Part shown: positions 42,312 to 52,248 of the stretch, one piece after another
Layout of the letters: each line of letters opens with the position of its first letter
Numbering within the stretch: position 1 is the first letter of the stretch
Source of the DNA: Acidimicrobiales bacterium
GTDB taxonomy: Bacteria; Actinomycetota; Acidimicrobiia; Acidimicrobiales; Bog-793
Assembly: GCA_035533595.1 (NCBI GenBank)
Contig: DATLTN010000025.1
Location: 1-64,000 of the forward strand
Direction: 5' to 3'
Length of the DNA stretch: 64,000 nucleotides
Notes under the pieces: model-generated
The model's input: the letters and a program-made list of their open reading frames with translations, nothing else
What the model was told of the DNA's origin: nothing
Database searches by the model: none
Position numbers and translations under genes: made by a program

Positions 42312-42671
42312 TCAGCCCTTCGGGCCCGCCGCCGAGTCGGCGTCGGCGTAGATGTGGAAGCGCTCCGTGAGCCCCGTCATGTCGAAGACCTTCGCCACCG
42401 CGGGCGGCACCGCCACGAGCCGCAGCTCGCCACCGCGGTCCTGCATGTGGCGGTGGGCCACGACGAGCGCGCCGAGCGCGGTCGAGTCGAGGAAGGTGAC
42501 GTTCGCGAGGTCGATGAGGACGTTCGACGGCTCCTCGGCGACCACCTGCTCGAGGGCCTCGTGCAGGCGCGGGGTGGTCATCACGTCCAGCTCGCCGTAG
42601 ACGAGGAGGACCGGGTGGCCCGAGACGTCGACTCGGACGAGGTCGAACTGCGGCGCGGCGGTGTCGGTCAT
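42312..42671 (-). CDS. STAS-domain anti-anti-sigma factor
   Basis: 119 residues, complete STAS domain. The phosphorylation site is S63 in TFLDSTALGALV, preceded by NVLIDLANV. Such proteins bind an anti-sigma kinase and free a sigma factor when unphosphorylated. No kinase or sigma factor gene is adjacent, so its partner is elsewhere in the genome. Confidence 0.92.
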   Translation of the reverse strand: MTDTAAPQFDLVRVDVSGHPVLLVYGELDVMTTPRLHEALEQVVAEEPSNVLIDLANVTFLDSTALGALVVAHRHMQDRGGELRLVAVPPAVAKVFDMTGLTERFHIYADADSAAGPKG

Positions 42672-42701
42672 GGCCGCGATGCTAGGTCGCGGCGGGCGCG
42701 C

Positions 42702-43148
42702 TCAGTCGGCCGGCGTGAAGACGAAGACCGGGATCTCGCGCTCGGTGCGGGTCGCGTACTCCGCGTAGTTGGGGTAGGCGGCGACCGCCCGCTCCCACCA
42801 CTCGGCGCGCTCGGCACCGTGCGCCTCGTGCACCGCCCCCTCGACCAGCGCGGGACCGTCCTGGAGGCGGACCTCCGCGGGGTTGGTGCGCAGGTTCTGC
42901 ACCCACAACGGGTCCTCCGGGGCCCCGCCCTTCGAGCCGACGAGCGCGTACTCGCCGCCGTGCTCGACGCGCATCAGCGCGATCTTGCGGACCTTGCCGC
43001 TGCGGTGGCCGCGCATCGTCACGATGACGACGGGCAGCCCCGTCTCGCGCAGCGTGTTCGCCTCGCGCCCGCCGCTCGCCTCGTAGCGCTCCACCTGCTC
43101 GCGGACCCAGTCACGCGGACTCGGCTCGTACTCACCGTCGAGTGCCAC
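42702..43148 (-). CDS. Deazaflavin (F420)-dependent nitroreductase-family protein
   Basis: 148 residues, GTG start at 43148. Core VVIVTMRGHRSGKVRKIALMR and GGAPEDPLWVQNLRTNPAEV match the F420-binding region of DDN-type enzymes. The C-terminal PVFVFTPAD completes the barrel. It should reduce an electron acceptor with F420H2. Second member of the family in this window (see 14917-15336); it differs enough to have another substrate. Confidence 0.9.
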   Translation of the reverse strand: MALDGEYEPSPRDWVREQVERYEASGGREANTLRETGLPVVIVTMRGHRSGKVRKIALMRVEHGGEYALVGSKGGAPEDPLWVQNLRTNPAEVRLQDGPALVEGAVHEAHGAERAEWWERAVAAYPNYAEYATRTEREIPVFVFTPAD

Positions 43149-43204
43149 CCCGGCCTCCTCTCCTTCGCGCCGATGCTATTCGCAGGCGCTGCGCGCCAGC
43201 CCTC

Positions 43205-44884
<1,680 letters not shown>

Positions 44885-45221
44885 GCCTCCAGTGTGCCGC
44901 GGGCGGGCGGTGGGGCGCGCCGCAGCGCTTTCGGGCGGGCCATCGGCGGGGCGAAAGCCCACGTCGCCCACGTGATATCAGCTAATCCTGTGACAGAATC
45001 CCACCCTCTACCCGCGATGCGGCGCAACTCCATTAGAGCGCTGCCAAGGAAATGCGATGGCTCTATTAGGGGCTGGTTGAACGCAGTAATCGAACGGTAA
45101 AGAAGGATTACGGTCGCAATTGCGCTTCCGTAGCCGCGCATCATGCGCGGAGAAACCCAACCTTTGGTCGAAATAACTGGCTGGAGGGTCCTTCAACACC
45201 GAGAAATCGAGGTGGTTGCCG
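44885..45221. other. AT-richer intergenic leader before the Kelch protein
   Basis: 337 bp without a supportable gene between divergent ettA and the Kelch protein gene. It is clearly less GC-rich than its surroundings and holds several inverted repeats: GTAATC/GATTAC around 45085-45110, CGCAATTGCG near 45115-45125, and the 17-bp palindrome at 45134-45150. The 3' end provides GAGGTGG 7 nt before the ATG at 45222. It looks like a structured promoter and 5' UTR; I could not match it to a known riboswitch. Confidence 0.5.
45134..45150. promoter_or_regulatory. 17-bp palindrome CCGCGCAT-C-ATGCGCGG
   Basis: Perfect 8-bp arms around one base, 72 bp before the start of the Kelch protein gene. It has the size and symmetry of a dimeric regulator site, and could equally fold as an RNA hairpin in the leader. 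Confidence 0.4.
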
Positions 45222-47462
45222 ATGCGCGCCCGTCACGTCCGACCCGGAGCCCGACCAGTGTCGCGCTCGACCCATCGCGGGGGCCTGCGGCTCCTCCTCG
45301 GAGGGCTCGCCCTCACCTCGATCGGTGGCGCCGCAGCCCTCGCCGGCGCCGGCGCCGCCGTCGCCGCGACGGCGAACACCTGGTCCGCGACGGGCAACCT
45401 CGTCACCGGCGTCTCGCAGGCCACGGCGAGCGTCCTCAACAACGGACAGGTCCTCCTCGTCGGCGGGAAGAGCGCGAGCAGCGCGGCCGTCGACAGCGCG
45501 CAGCTCTACAGCCCCTCGAGCGGCAGCAACGGCACCTGGGCGGCGACCACCGGCGCGCCCTCGACGGCGCGAGCCGACGCCTCGAGCATCACCCTGAACA
45601 ACGGCAAGGTGCTGGTCGTCGGTGGGGTCGACGCCACGGGCGCCGCGGTGACCACCGCGGAGACCTACGACCCGAGCTCGGGGACCTTCACCACCACCGG
45701 CAGCGGCGCCCCGCCGATGTTCAACACCACCGCGGTGCTCCTTCCCGGTGGCAACGTCCTCGTCGTCGGCGGTGACACCGGCTCGCTCACCGCGGCCACG
45801 CCGACGAACGCCGTCTACCTCTACCTCGCGGCCAGCAACACCTGGACCACCGAGGACACGATGGGGTCGGCGCGGGCGAGCGCGGTGGTGACGGTGCTCC
45901 CGACGGGCAACGTCCTCGCCGCCGGCGGCACCGGGACCGGCGGCGTGATCCTCGGCACCGCCGAGGTCTTCAATCCGGGCGCGAACACCTGGACCCCGAC
46001 GCCCGCGATGCCGACTGCGGTGAGTGACGCGCAGGTGGGCGTGATCTCGAGCGGCAAGGCCCTCGTCGCCGGTGGCGTCACCACCGGGGGCGCGGCGACA
46101 AGCGCTGCCGAGCTCTACGACCCGAACGCGGGGAGCTGGACCTCGGCTGCCTCGATGAACGCCGCCCGCGACGGCGCCGCCTCGGCCGTCCTCCCGAACG
46201 GCCAGATGTTCATCGCCGGCGGCATCAACTCGAGCGGCACGCAGGCGAGCTCGGAGATGTACACCCCCAACGCGACGACCGGTACCTGGACGGCCACCAC
46301 CTCGTCGCTCGCCACGGCGCGCCACGCTGCGGCGGGGGCGCTCCTCCCGGGCGGCGTCTTCCTCGTCGCCGGTGGCCTCGACGGATCGGGGAACCCCATC
46401 TCGAACGCGGAGGACTACTTCGCCGGCCAGGCGCCCGCTTTCACCTCGGCGGCGACCGCCACCGCGACCACGGGGACGGCGTTCACCTTCACCGTGCAGA
46501 CGACGGGCACGCCCACCCCGACGGTGAGCGAGAGCGGCAACCTCCCGGCGGGGCTTTCCTTCACGGTCGGCACCAACGGGACGGCGACGATCACCGGCAC
46601 GGCGCAGAGCGCGGCGGGGACCTACCCGGTCACGCTCAGCGCGACCAACACCGTCTCGACGGTGCAGCAGAGCTTCTCGCTCGTCGTCGCGCAGCCAGCC
46701 GCGCCGGGGTACCTCGCGGTCGAGAAGAACGGCACGGTCTTCGCCTACGGCCAGGCCGTCGCGAGCACCACCACGGTGAGCGTGAACCCGAAGATCCGTC
46801 CGGTCGTCGCTGTCGGCCGTAGCCCGGGCACGACCGGCTACTACCTCGTGACGGCGCTCGGGAACGTCTACAACGAGGACGGTGCGCCCTTCTACGGCTC
46901 CAAGGCCGCCAGCAAGCTCGCCTCGCCGATCGGCGCCTTCGCGGCGACGCCCGACGGGAAGGGCTACTGGCTCGTCGGCCGGAACGGCACCGTCTACCCC
47001 TTCGGTGACGCCGTCTCGTACTCCTCGCTCGCGGTCGTCGCGAAGACCCGCCCGGTCGTCGCCATCGCCCCAACCGCCGACGGCAAGGGCTACTACCTCG
47101 TCACCAAGCTCGGGAACGTCTACAACTACGGCGACGCAGCGTTCTACGGCTCCAAAGCAAGGGGGACGCTCCCGGCGCCGATCGTCGGCTTCGGGCTGAG
47201 TGGCGACGGCAAGGGCTATGACCTCGTGAGCGCGAACGGCAACGTCTGGAACCTCGGCGACGCGCCCTTCTACGGCTCCAAGGCAAGCGTCAGGCGTCTC
47301 CCCTCCAAGGTGTCGGCCTTCGCCACGAGCCTCGACGGCAAGGGCTACTACCTCGTCACCCTGGGTGGGAACATCTACAACTACGGCGACGCCGTCTGGT
47401 TCGGCTCGCCGGTCGCCCACAAGCTGGTCCAGCCGATCGCGAGCTTCGTGATCCCCGACTGA
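45222..47462 (+). CDS. Large secreted protein: Kelch-like propeller, Ig-like domain and six YGDA repeats
   Basis: 746 residues. Signal peptide within 1-48. Residues 50-400 hold Kelch-like repeats with NNGQVLLVGG, NNGKVLVVGG, PGGNVLVVGG and TAETYDPSSGTF. At about 405-490 is an Ig-like (He_PIG type) domain. From about 495 to the end are six units of about 42 residues, each with GYYLV...GNVYNYGDA.FYGS variants and PVVA or PIVGF between them. This third part recurs in cell-surface proteins of actinobacteria and may form a second propeller. Likely a cell-wall or extracellular adhesion/carbohydrate-binding protein. No enzyme motif seen. Confidence 0.85.
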   Translation: MRARHVRPGARPVSRSTHRGGLRLLLGGLALTSIGGAAALAGAGAAVAATANTWSATGNLVTGVSQATASVLNNGQVLLVGGKSASSAAVDSAQLYSPSSGSNGTWAATTGAPSTARADASSITLNNGKVLVVGGVDATGAAVTTAETYDPSSGTFTTTGSGAPPMFNTTAVLLPGGNVLVVGGDTGSLTAATPTNAVYLYLAASNTWTTEDTMGSARASAVVTVLPTGNVLAAGGTGTGGVILGTAEVFNPGANTWTPTPAMPTAVSDAQVGVISSGKALVAGGVTTGGAATSAAELYDPNAGSWTSAASMNAARDGAASAVLPNGQMFIAGGINSSGTQASSEMYTPNATTGTWTATTSSLATARHAAAGALLPGGVFLVAGGLDGSGNPISNAEDYFAGQAPAFTSAATATATTGTAFTFTVQTTGTPTPTVSESGNLPAGLSFTVGTNGTATITGTAQSAAGTYPVTLSATNTVSTVQQSFSLVVAQPAAPGYLAVEKNGTVFAYGQAVASTTTVSVNPKIRPVVAVGRSPGTTGYYLVTALGNVYNEDGAPFYGSKAASKLASPIGAFAATPDGKGYWLVGRNGTVYPFGDAVSYSSLAVVAKTRPVVAIAPTADGKGYYLVTKLGNVYNYGDAAFYGSKARGTLPAPIVGFGLSGDGKGYDLVSANGNVWNLGDAPFYGSKASVRRLPSKVSAFATSLDGKGYYLVTLGGNIYNYGDAVWFGSPVAHKLVQPIASFVIPD

Positions 47463-47539
47463 CCAGGCCTTCCCCACGGGACCGCCGCCGGCGGTGCGCA
47501 CTCGGGCGCGCCGCCGGCGGCGTGTCGCGTCCGGACCCC

Positions 47540-48160
47540 TCAGCCCGCCTTGTCCTCGATCTCGAAGGCATGGTCGAGGGCGTGCCACGCGATGCGGCGG
47601 AGGGCATAGCGCGCCGGCCAGCCCCGCTCGAGGACCGCTCGCCCACGGGGGCGTCCGAGGAGGTCGAGCATCGCCTGACGGCGCTGCTCCGCGTCGAGGT
47701 CGCGGCCGAGGCCCAGCTTGCGGCCGTAGGCGACCTCGGCGGCGAGGACGTGGGCGACGATCGCGTCACGGTCGCGGCCACCACCCCGCGGCCCCTTGCG
47801 GAGCTTCGCCGGGGCGGCCGCGGCGGCCGTCCCGAGCGCCGCCCAGCAAGCCGCGAGGCAGCCGCACTGGCGGGTGAGCGCCGCGCGCGCCGCGGCTCGC
47901 GCCTCGGCGGCGGCGGGGCGGCTGGGGGCACCGAAATCGGTGGTCGCGTCGCCGACCAGGTGCTCGACGACGGTAAGGCCGCCGCGCGGCACGGCGGTGA
48001 CGCCGGCGACCCGCAGCACGGCGGCGTAGCGACCCCGGTAGTCCTCGAGCGCGCCGAGGGCCCCTTCCTCGTCGCGCCCCGAGCGGCTCCAGCCCGGCCA
48101 GTCGAGCGCGGAGGCGAAGGTCCTGCGCTTGCCCACCTCGACGACGACCTCCACCGCCAC
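47540..48160 (-). CDS. DinB-like / unknown helical protein
   Basis: 206 residues from GTG 48160. The C-terminal helix has RIAWHALDHAFEIED, reminiscent of the C-terminal His motif of DinB/YfiT-like four-helix bundles, and DAIVAHVLAAEVAYG fits the first helices of such a bundle. The N-terminal 60 residues (VEVVVEVGKRRTFASALDWP) are a distinct small domain found with actinobacterial relatives. A thiol-dependent transferase role is typical of the superfamily but unproven here. Divergent from the alpha/beta hydrolase. Confidence 0.65.
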   Translation of the reverse strand: MAVEVVVEVGKRRTFASALDWPGWSRSGRDEEGALGALEDYRGRYAAVLRVAGVTAVPRGGLTVVEHLVGDATTDFGAPSRPAAAEARAAARAALTRQCGCLAACWAALGTAAAAAPAKLRKGPRGGGRDRDAIVAHVLAAEVAYGRKLGLGRDLDAEQRRQAMLDLLGRPRGRAVLERGWPARYALRRIAWHALDHAFEIEDKAG

Positions 48161-48205
48161 GGGGGCAGTACAGCACGGCAGGCCCGGCTGTGCTTCGATC
48201 CGGGG

Positions 48206-49009
48206 ATGGCCTCCCCCGAGCAGCGCGCCCCGATCCGCGGCGCCGAGATCGCGTTCCACGTCTCGGGGACCGGCCCGGACTTCATCTTCGGCCACGGCCT
48301 CACCGGCTCGCGGGCGAACGACGACGAGATGTCGCCGATCGACTGGCGCGAGGTCCCGGCGCGCCTCGTCCGCTACGACGCCCGCGGCCACGGCCGCTCC
48401 TCCTCGGGGCACACCGCCACGAGCTACAGCTGGGAGCAGCTCGCCCACGACCAGCTCGCGCTCGCGGACCACTGCGGGATCGGCCGCTACGTGGCGGGCG
48501 GGGCCTCGATGGGCTGCGGCACCGCCTTGCACGCCGCGGTGATCGCCCCGGAGCGCATCCGCGGCCTCGTGCTCGTCATCCCCCCGACGGCGTGGGAGAG
48601 CCGCGCCGAAAGGGCGGCGCTGTGGGCCGAGACCGGTGCGGCAGTCGAGGAGCACGGCGTCGAAGCGCTGGTGCGCCTACGCGCGCTGCAGCCCCTCCCC
48701 GACCCCTACGCCGACGACCCGACGCGACGCGCGCGCACGCTCGCGGCGACGCGCGCCTGGGAGGCGCGCCGCCTCGCAGAGGTGCTGCGCGGCGCGGCGT
48801 TCGCCGACCTGCCGAGCCGCGAGGAGGTCGCGACGATCACCGCGCCGAGCCTCATCCTCGCCTGGAGCGGCGACCCCGCCCACCCGCTCACGACGGCCGA
48901 GGCGCTCGCCGGCCTCATCGGGCCGAGCGAGCTCTCGGTCGCCTCGAGCCCCGACGAGCTCGCCGGCTGGACCCAGCGCGTCGCCGCCTTCGTGGCCGCC
49001 CTCTTCTGA
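48206..49009 (+). CDS. Alpha/beta hydrolase without an obvious catalytic His
   Basis: 267 residues from the ATG at 48206. Oxyanion strand FIFGHGLTG, nucleophile elbow GGASMGCG, possible acid in AWSGDPAHPLTTAE. The usual terminal His motif (GH near the end) reads SVASSPDELAGW, so either the histidine of GDPAHP serves or the enzyme is altered. A GGGG ribosome binding site directly precedes the ATG. The next gene on the strand is an MFS exporter 37 bp on; the pair may act on one compound. Confidence 0.8.
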   Translation: MASPEQRAPIRGAEIAFHVSGTGPDFIFGHGLTGSRANDDEMSPIDWREVPARLVRYDARGHGRSSSGHTATSYSWEQLAHDQLALADHCGIGRYVAGGASMGCGTALHAAVIAPERIRGLVLVIPPTAWESRAERAALWAETGAAVEEHGVEALVRLRALQPLPDPYADDPTRRARTLAATRAWEARRLAEVLRGAAFADLPSREEVATITAPSLILAWSGDPAHPLTTAEALAGLIGPSELSVASSPDELAGWTQRVAAFVAALF

Positions 49010-49046
49010 GGAGAGCCGCCAAAACATCGTTGGTAGCGTGACGGTG

Positions 49047-50522
49047 ATGGGCCGCGCGGAACGCTCCAATCTCCGCGCCGCGCCCGGGCGCGGCCCACTG
49101 CTGCCGGCAGGGGACTCCGGCGAGGTGCCGATCGCCCCCCACGAGCCACCGGACTGGCGGACCGTCGAGCCCCTGCCGCGGCGGCGGCTCATCTTCTTCA
49201 TCTGCGCGATCGCGCTGTTCATGGCGTCGGTCGACTCGACGATCGTCGCCACGGCGTTGCCGAGGATCGGCTCCGCGCTGCACTCCCGCCTCAACTGGCT
49301 CGGCTGGACGATCACCATCTACAGCCTCGGCCAGATCGTGATGCTCCCCCTCGCAGGGCGGATCAGCGACCAGTTCGGCCGCAAGCGCCTCTTCGTCGCC
49401 TGCGCGGTCGTCTTCACCGTCTCCTCGGTCGCCTGCGGCCTGGCGACGAGCATCTACGTGCTCATCCCCCTCCGCCTCGTGCAATCCCTCGGCGGCGGTG
49501 GCTTCCTCCCCTCGGCGAGCGGCATCGTCGCCGACCACTTCGGCCGCAACCGCGACCGGGCGCTCGGGATGTTCTCCTCGATCTTCCCGATCGGCGGTGT
49601 CGCCGGCCCGATCTTCGGCGGCATCATCACCCAGTACTGGGACTGGCGGGGGATCTTCTTCGTGAACCTCCCGATCGGGGCGGCGCTCATCGTGCTCATC
49701 GTGCGCTACGTCCCGCACAGCGCGAAGGGCAGCCCCGAGCCGCTCGACGTCCGCGGGATCGCCCTCCTCGCCTGCACGATCGTCACGGGGATGCTCTCGA
49801 TCACCACCCTCGGCGGGGCCTCGGCCTCGCCGACGAGCCCCGGGGTCCTCGTGCCCGGGCTCGCGGCGATCGCCCTCGGGGCGCTGTTCATCCGCCACAT
49901 CGGGCGGGTTCCGCACCCGATCATCCCCCTCCGTCTCATCAAGGGGAAGAACTTCGGGGCAATGAACGTCCTGAACGTCCTGTTCGGCGGGGCGGGCTTC
50001 GGCTTCGGGGTGCTGATCCCGCTGTACGCCGAGAACCGTTACGGGATCCGCTCGGCCTCGGCGGGGACCGTCCTCAGCGCGCAGGCGGTCGGGATGGTGC
50101 TCTTCGCCGCCCTCGCCTCCTACAACCTCCGCCGCACCGGCTACCGGCTACCGATGGTGCTCGGCTTCGGCGTCGCCTCGGTGAGCCTTGTCTTCTTGTC
50201 GATCGGCGCCCGCGGCCTCTCCGGCTACCTCTGGCTCAGCCTCTTCGCGATGACCTCCGGCATCGGCCTCGGCACGGTCGCGCCGGCGGCGAACAACGCC
50301 ACCCTCGCCCTCGCCCCCAACCAGGTGGCCGCCATCTCGGGGCTGCGCGCCACCTTCCGCCAGACCGGCTCGATCCTCTGCGTCTCGACCGTGACGGCGA
50401 TCCTCGCCCGCAGCAGCGACAAGGGCATCGCGCAGGCGCACATCTTCTGGGTGCTCGCGCTCTTCCTGTGCGCGACGATCGCCCTCACCTTCGCGATCCC
50501 CGATCAGCGCGAGAGCTGGTAG
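49047..50522 (+). CDS. MFS exporter, DHA2 (EmrB/QacA) family
   Basis: 491 residues, 12-14 hydrophobic segments. Motif A GRISDQFGRKRLF, and the exporter-specific motif C region GGVAGPIFGGIITQYWDWRG with FFVNLPIGAA. Family members are proton-driven exporters of drugs or lipophilic compounds. The ATG at 49047 follows GTGACG; a GTG at 49044 is an alternative start. Likely cotranscribed with the preceding hydrolase. Confidence 0.92.
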   Translation: MGRAERSNLRAAPGRGPLLPAGDSGEVPIAPHEPPDWRTVEPLPRRRLIFFICAIALFMASVDSTIVATALPRIGSALHSRLNWLGWTITIYSLGQIVMLPLAGRISDQFGRKRLFVACAVVFTVSSVACGLATSIYVLIPLRLVQSLGGGGFLPSASGIVADHFGRNRDRALGMFSSIFPIGGVAGPIFGGIITQYWDWRGIFFVNLPIGAALIVLIVRYVPHSAKGSPEPLDVRGIALLACTIVTGMLSITTLGGASASPTSPGVLVPGLAAIALGALFIRHIGRVPHPIIPLRLIKGKNFGAMNVLNVLFGGAGFGFGVLIPLYAENRYGIRSASAGTVLSAQAVGMVLFAALASYNLRRTGYRLPMVLGFGVASVSLVFLSIGARGLSGYLWLSLFAMTSGIGLGTVAPAANNATLALAPNQVAAISGLRATFRQTGSILCVSTVTAILARSSDKGIAQAHIFWVLALFLCATIALTFAIPDQRESW

Positions 50523-50643
50523 CGGGAGCTCCCCGTCCAGCTCAACGGACTCTCCGTGCACGGATCGTTGGCGCGAGCCAAGATTGGCCACCGAGCGGCG
50601 CCGACCTAGCAGGGTCGCGCCCGGACCTCCGAGGAGACAGGCA

Positions 50644-52236
50644 ATGGCACAGCGCTACCAGGTGATCATCGTCGGCGGGGGGCCCGTGGGAATGGCGCTC
50701 GCCGTCGAGCTCGGCCAGCGCGGGCTCTCCGTCGCCGTCGTCGAGCGCGGTCGCGAGGTCGGTCGGTTGCCGAAGGGGCAAGGGCTCACCCACCGCTCGC
50801 TCGAGCACTTCTACTTCTGGAACTGCCTCGAGGAGATCCGCACCATCCGGCTCCTGCCGCCGGGCTACCCGATCGGCGGGATCAACGCCTACCCCAACCT
50901 CGTGAGCGACTGGTGGTACCCGAGCGGCGAGGCCCGCAACAAGCTCGGCCCCTACTACTTCCAGCGCAACGATCGCCTCCCCCAGTACCTCACCGAGGAG
51001 GTGCTGCGCGGCCGCGTCGAGCAGCTCGACAACGTCACCGTCCTGTTCGAGCGCACGGCCAAGGGCATCTCCCAGGACGCCGAGGGCGTGCAGGTGCAGA
51101 TGACCTCCTCGGTCTGGCCCTACGAGGACGAGACCCTCGAGGGCGAGTACCTCGTCGGCTGCGACGGGACGGGCTCGATCGTGCTGCGCGAGCTCGGCAT
51201 CGAGCGCCGCGGCGTCGACTTCGAGACCCGCATGGCGCTCGCGGTGATCCATTCCCCCGAGTTCCACGAGGGGACCAAGCGCTTCGGTGAACGGACGACC
51301 TTCCACGTGATCAACCCGGAGATGCACGGCGCCTGGCAGTTCTGGGGGCGGGTGGAGGCCGAGAACACCTTCTTCTTCCACGGCCCAGTGAAGGCCGACG
51401 CCACCTCCGACGACAAGGACTACGTCCTCAAGGTGATGCAGGAGGCCGCCGGCTTCGAGTTCGACGCGGAGTTCCAGCACCTCGGCTTTTGGAACCTGCG
51501 GATCTCCGTCGCCGACAGGTACCGCGACCGACGGGTCTTCATCGCCGGCGACGCCGCGCACGCCCACCCCCCCTACGGCGGCCAAGGGCTGAACAACGGC
51601 CTCGAGGACGTCACCAACCTCGGCTGGAAGCTCGCCGCGGTCCTCGACGGCTGGGGCGCGGACGGCCTCCTCGACTCCTACGACGCCGAGCGCCAGGCGG
51701 TCTTCACCGAGATCGGCCGGGACATGATCGCCCAGGGGATCATCGACGAGGACGAGTGGCTGAAGCTGCACAACGCCGAGCGCGACCTCGCCGACTTCGA
51801 GGCGGCCTGGAAGGAGCGCAGCTCGGAGTCTGCGGCCCCCCAGGACTTCGTGCAGAACTACGACGGCTCCCCCGTCGTCGAGGGCACCCCCGGCGCGACG
51901 CCCGGCATCCACGCCTCGCACTCGCTGCTCGCGCGAGCGGGCTTCCACCTCGCGCCGCAGCCCCTCAGCTCGGGCGAGAACGTCTTTGAGGCGCTCGGGA
52001 CCGGCTTCACCCTCCTCGCCTTCGGCGTCGAGGAGGCGGCCACCAAGGGGATCGAGGAAGCGGCAGCGGCCCACAAGGTGCCGCTCACCGTCGTGCGCGA
52101 CTCCTATGACGGCGGGCGCGAGGAGTACGGCAGGCACCTCGTCCTCGTGCGCCCCGACCAGTTCGTCTCCTGGGTCGGCGACGAGCCGCCCGCCGACGCC
52201 GAGGCCCTCGTGCGCAAGGTCGCCGTCGGCGGCTGA
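50644..52236 (+). CDS. FAD-dependent aromatic hydroxylase (class A monooxygenase)
   Basis: 530 residues. FAD motifs: VIIVGGGPVGMALAVELG at the N-terminus, GCDGTGSIVLREL (DG motif, about 173-185) and FIAGDAAHAHPPYGGQGLNN (GD motif, about 300-320). The C-terminal thioredoxin-like domain of the phenol/PheA-type subfamily is present. It inserts one oxygen atom into an aromatic ring using NAD(P)H. GAGGAG stands 7 nt before the ATG. It is monocistronic and could feed the ring-cleavage genes at 33-37 kb, though this is only a suggestion. Confidence 0.92.
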   Translation: MAQRYQVIIVGGGPVGMALAVELGQRGLSVAVVERGREVGRLPKGQGLTHRSLEHFYFWNCLEEIRTIRLLPPGYPIGGINAYPNLVSDWWYPSGEARNKLGPYYFQRNDRLPQYLTEEVLRGRVEQLDNVTVLFERTAKGISQDAEGVQVQMTSSVWPYEDETLEGEYLVGCDGTGSIVLRELGIERRGVDFETRMALAVIHSPEFHEGTKRFGERTTFHVINPEMHGAWQFWGRVEAENTFFFHGPVKADATSDDKDYVLKVMQEAAGFEFDAEFQHLGFWNLRISVADRYRDRRVFIAGDAAHAHPPYGGQGLNNGLEDVTNLGWKLAAVLDGWGADGLLDSYDAERQAVFTEIGRDMIAQGIIDEDEWLKLHNAERDLADFEAAWKERSSESAAPQDFVQNYDGSPVVEGTPGATPGIHASHSLLARAGFHLAPQPLSSGENVFEALGTGFTLLAFGVEEAATKGIEEAAAAHKVPLTVVRDSYDGGREEYGRHLVLVRPDQFVSWVGDEPPADAEALVRKVAVGG

Positions 52237-52248
52237 GCGATACGGGGC

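Noticed and set aside
45141-47588. Long minus-strand open frame opposite the Kelch protein
   Set aside because: Low-complexity Arg/Gly/Asp composition mirroring repeats of the real gene; no motif.
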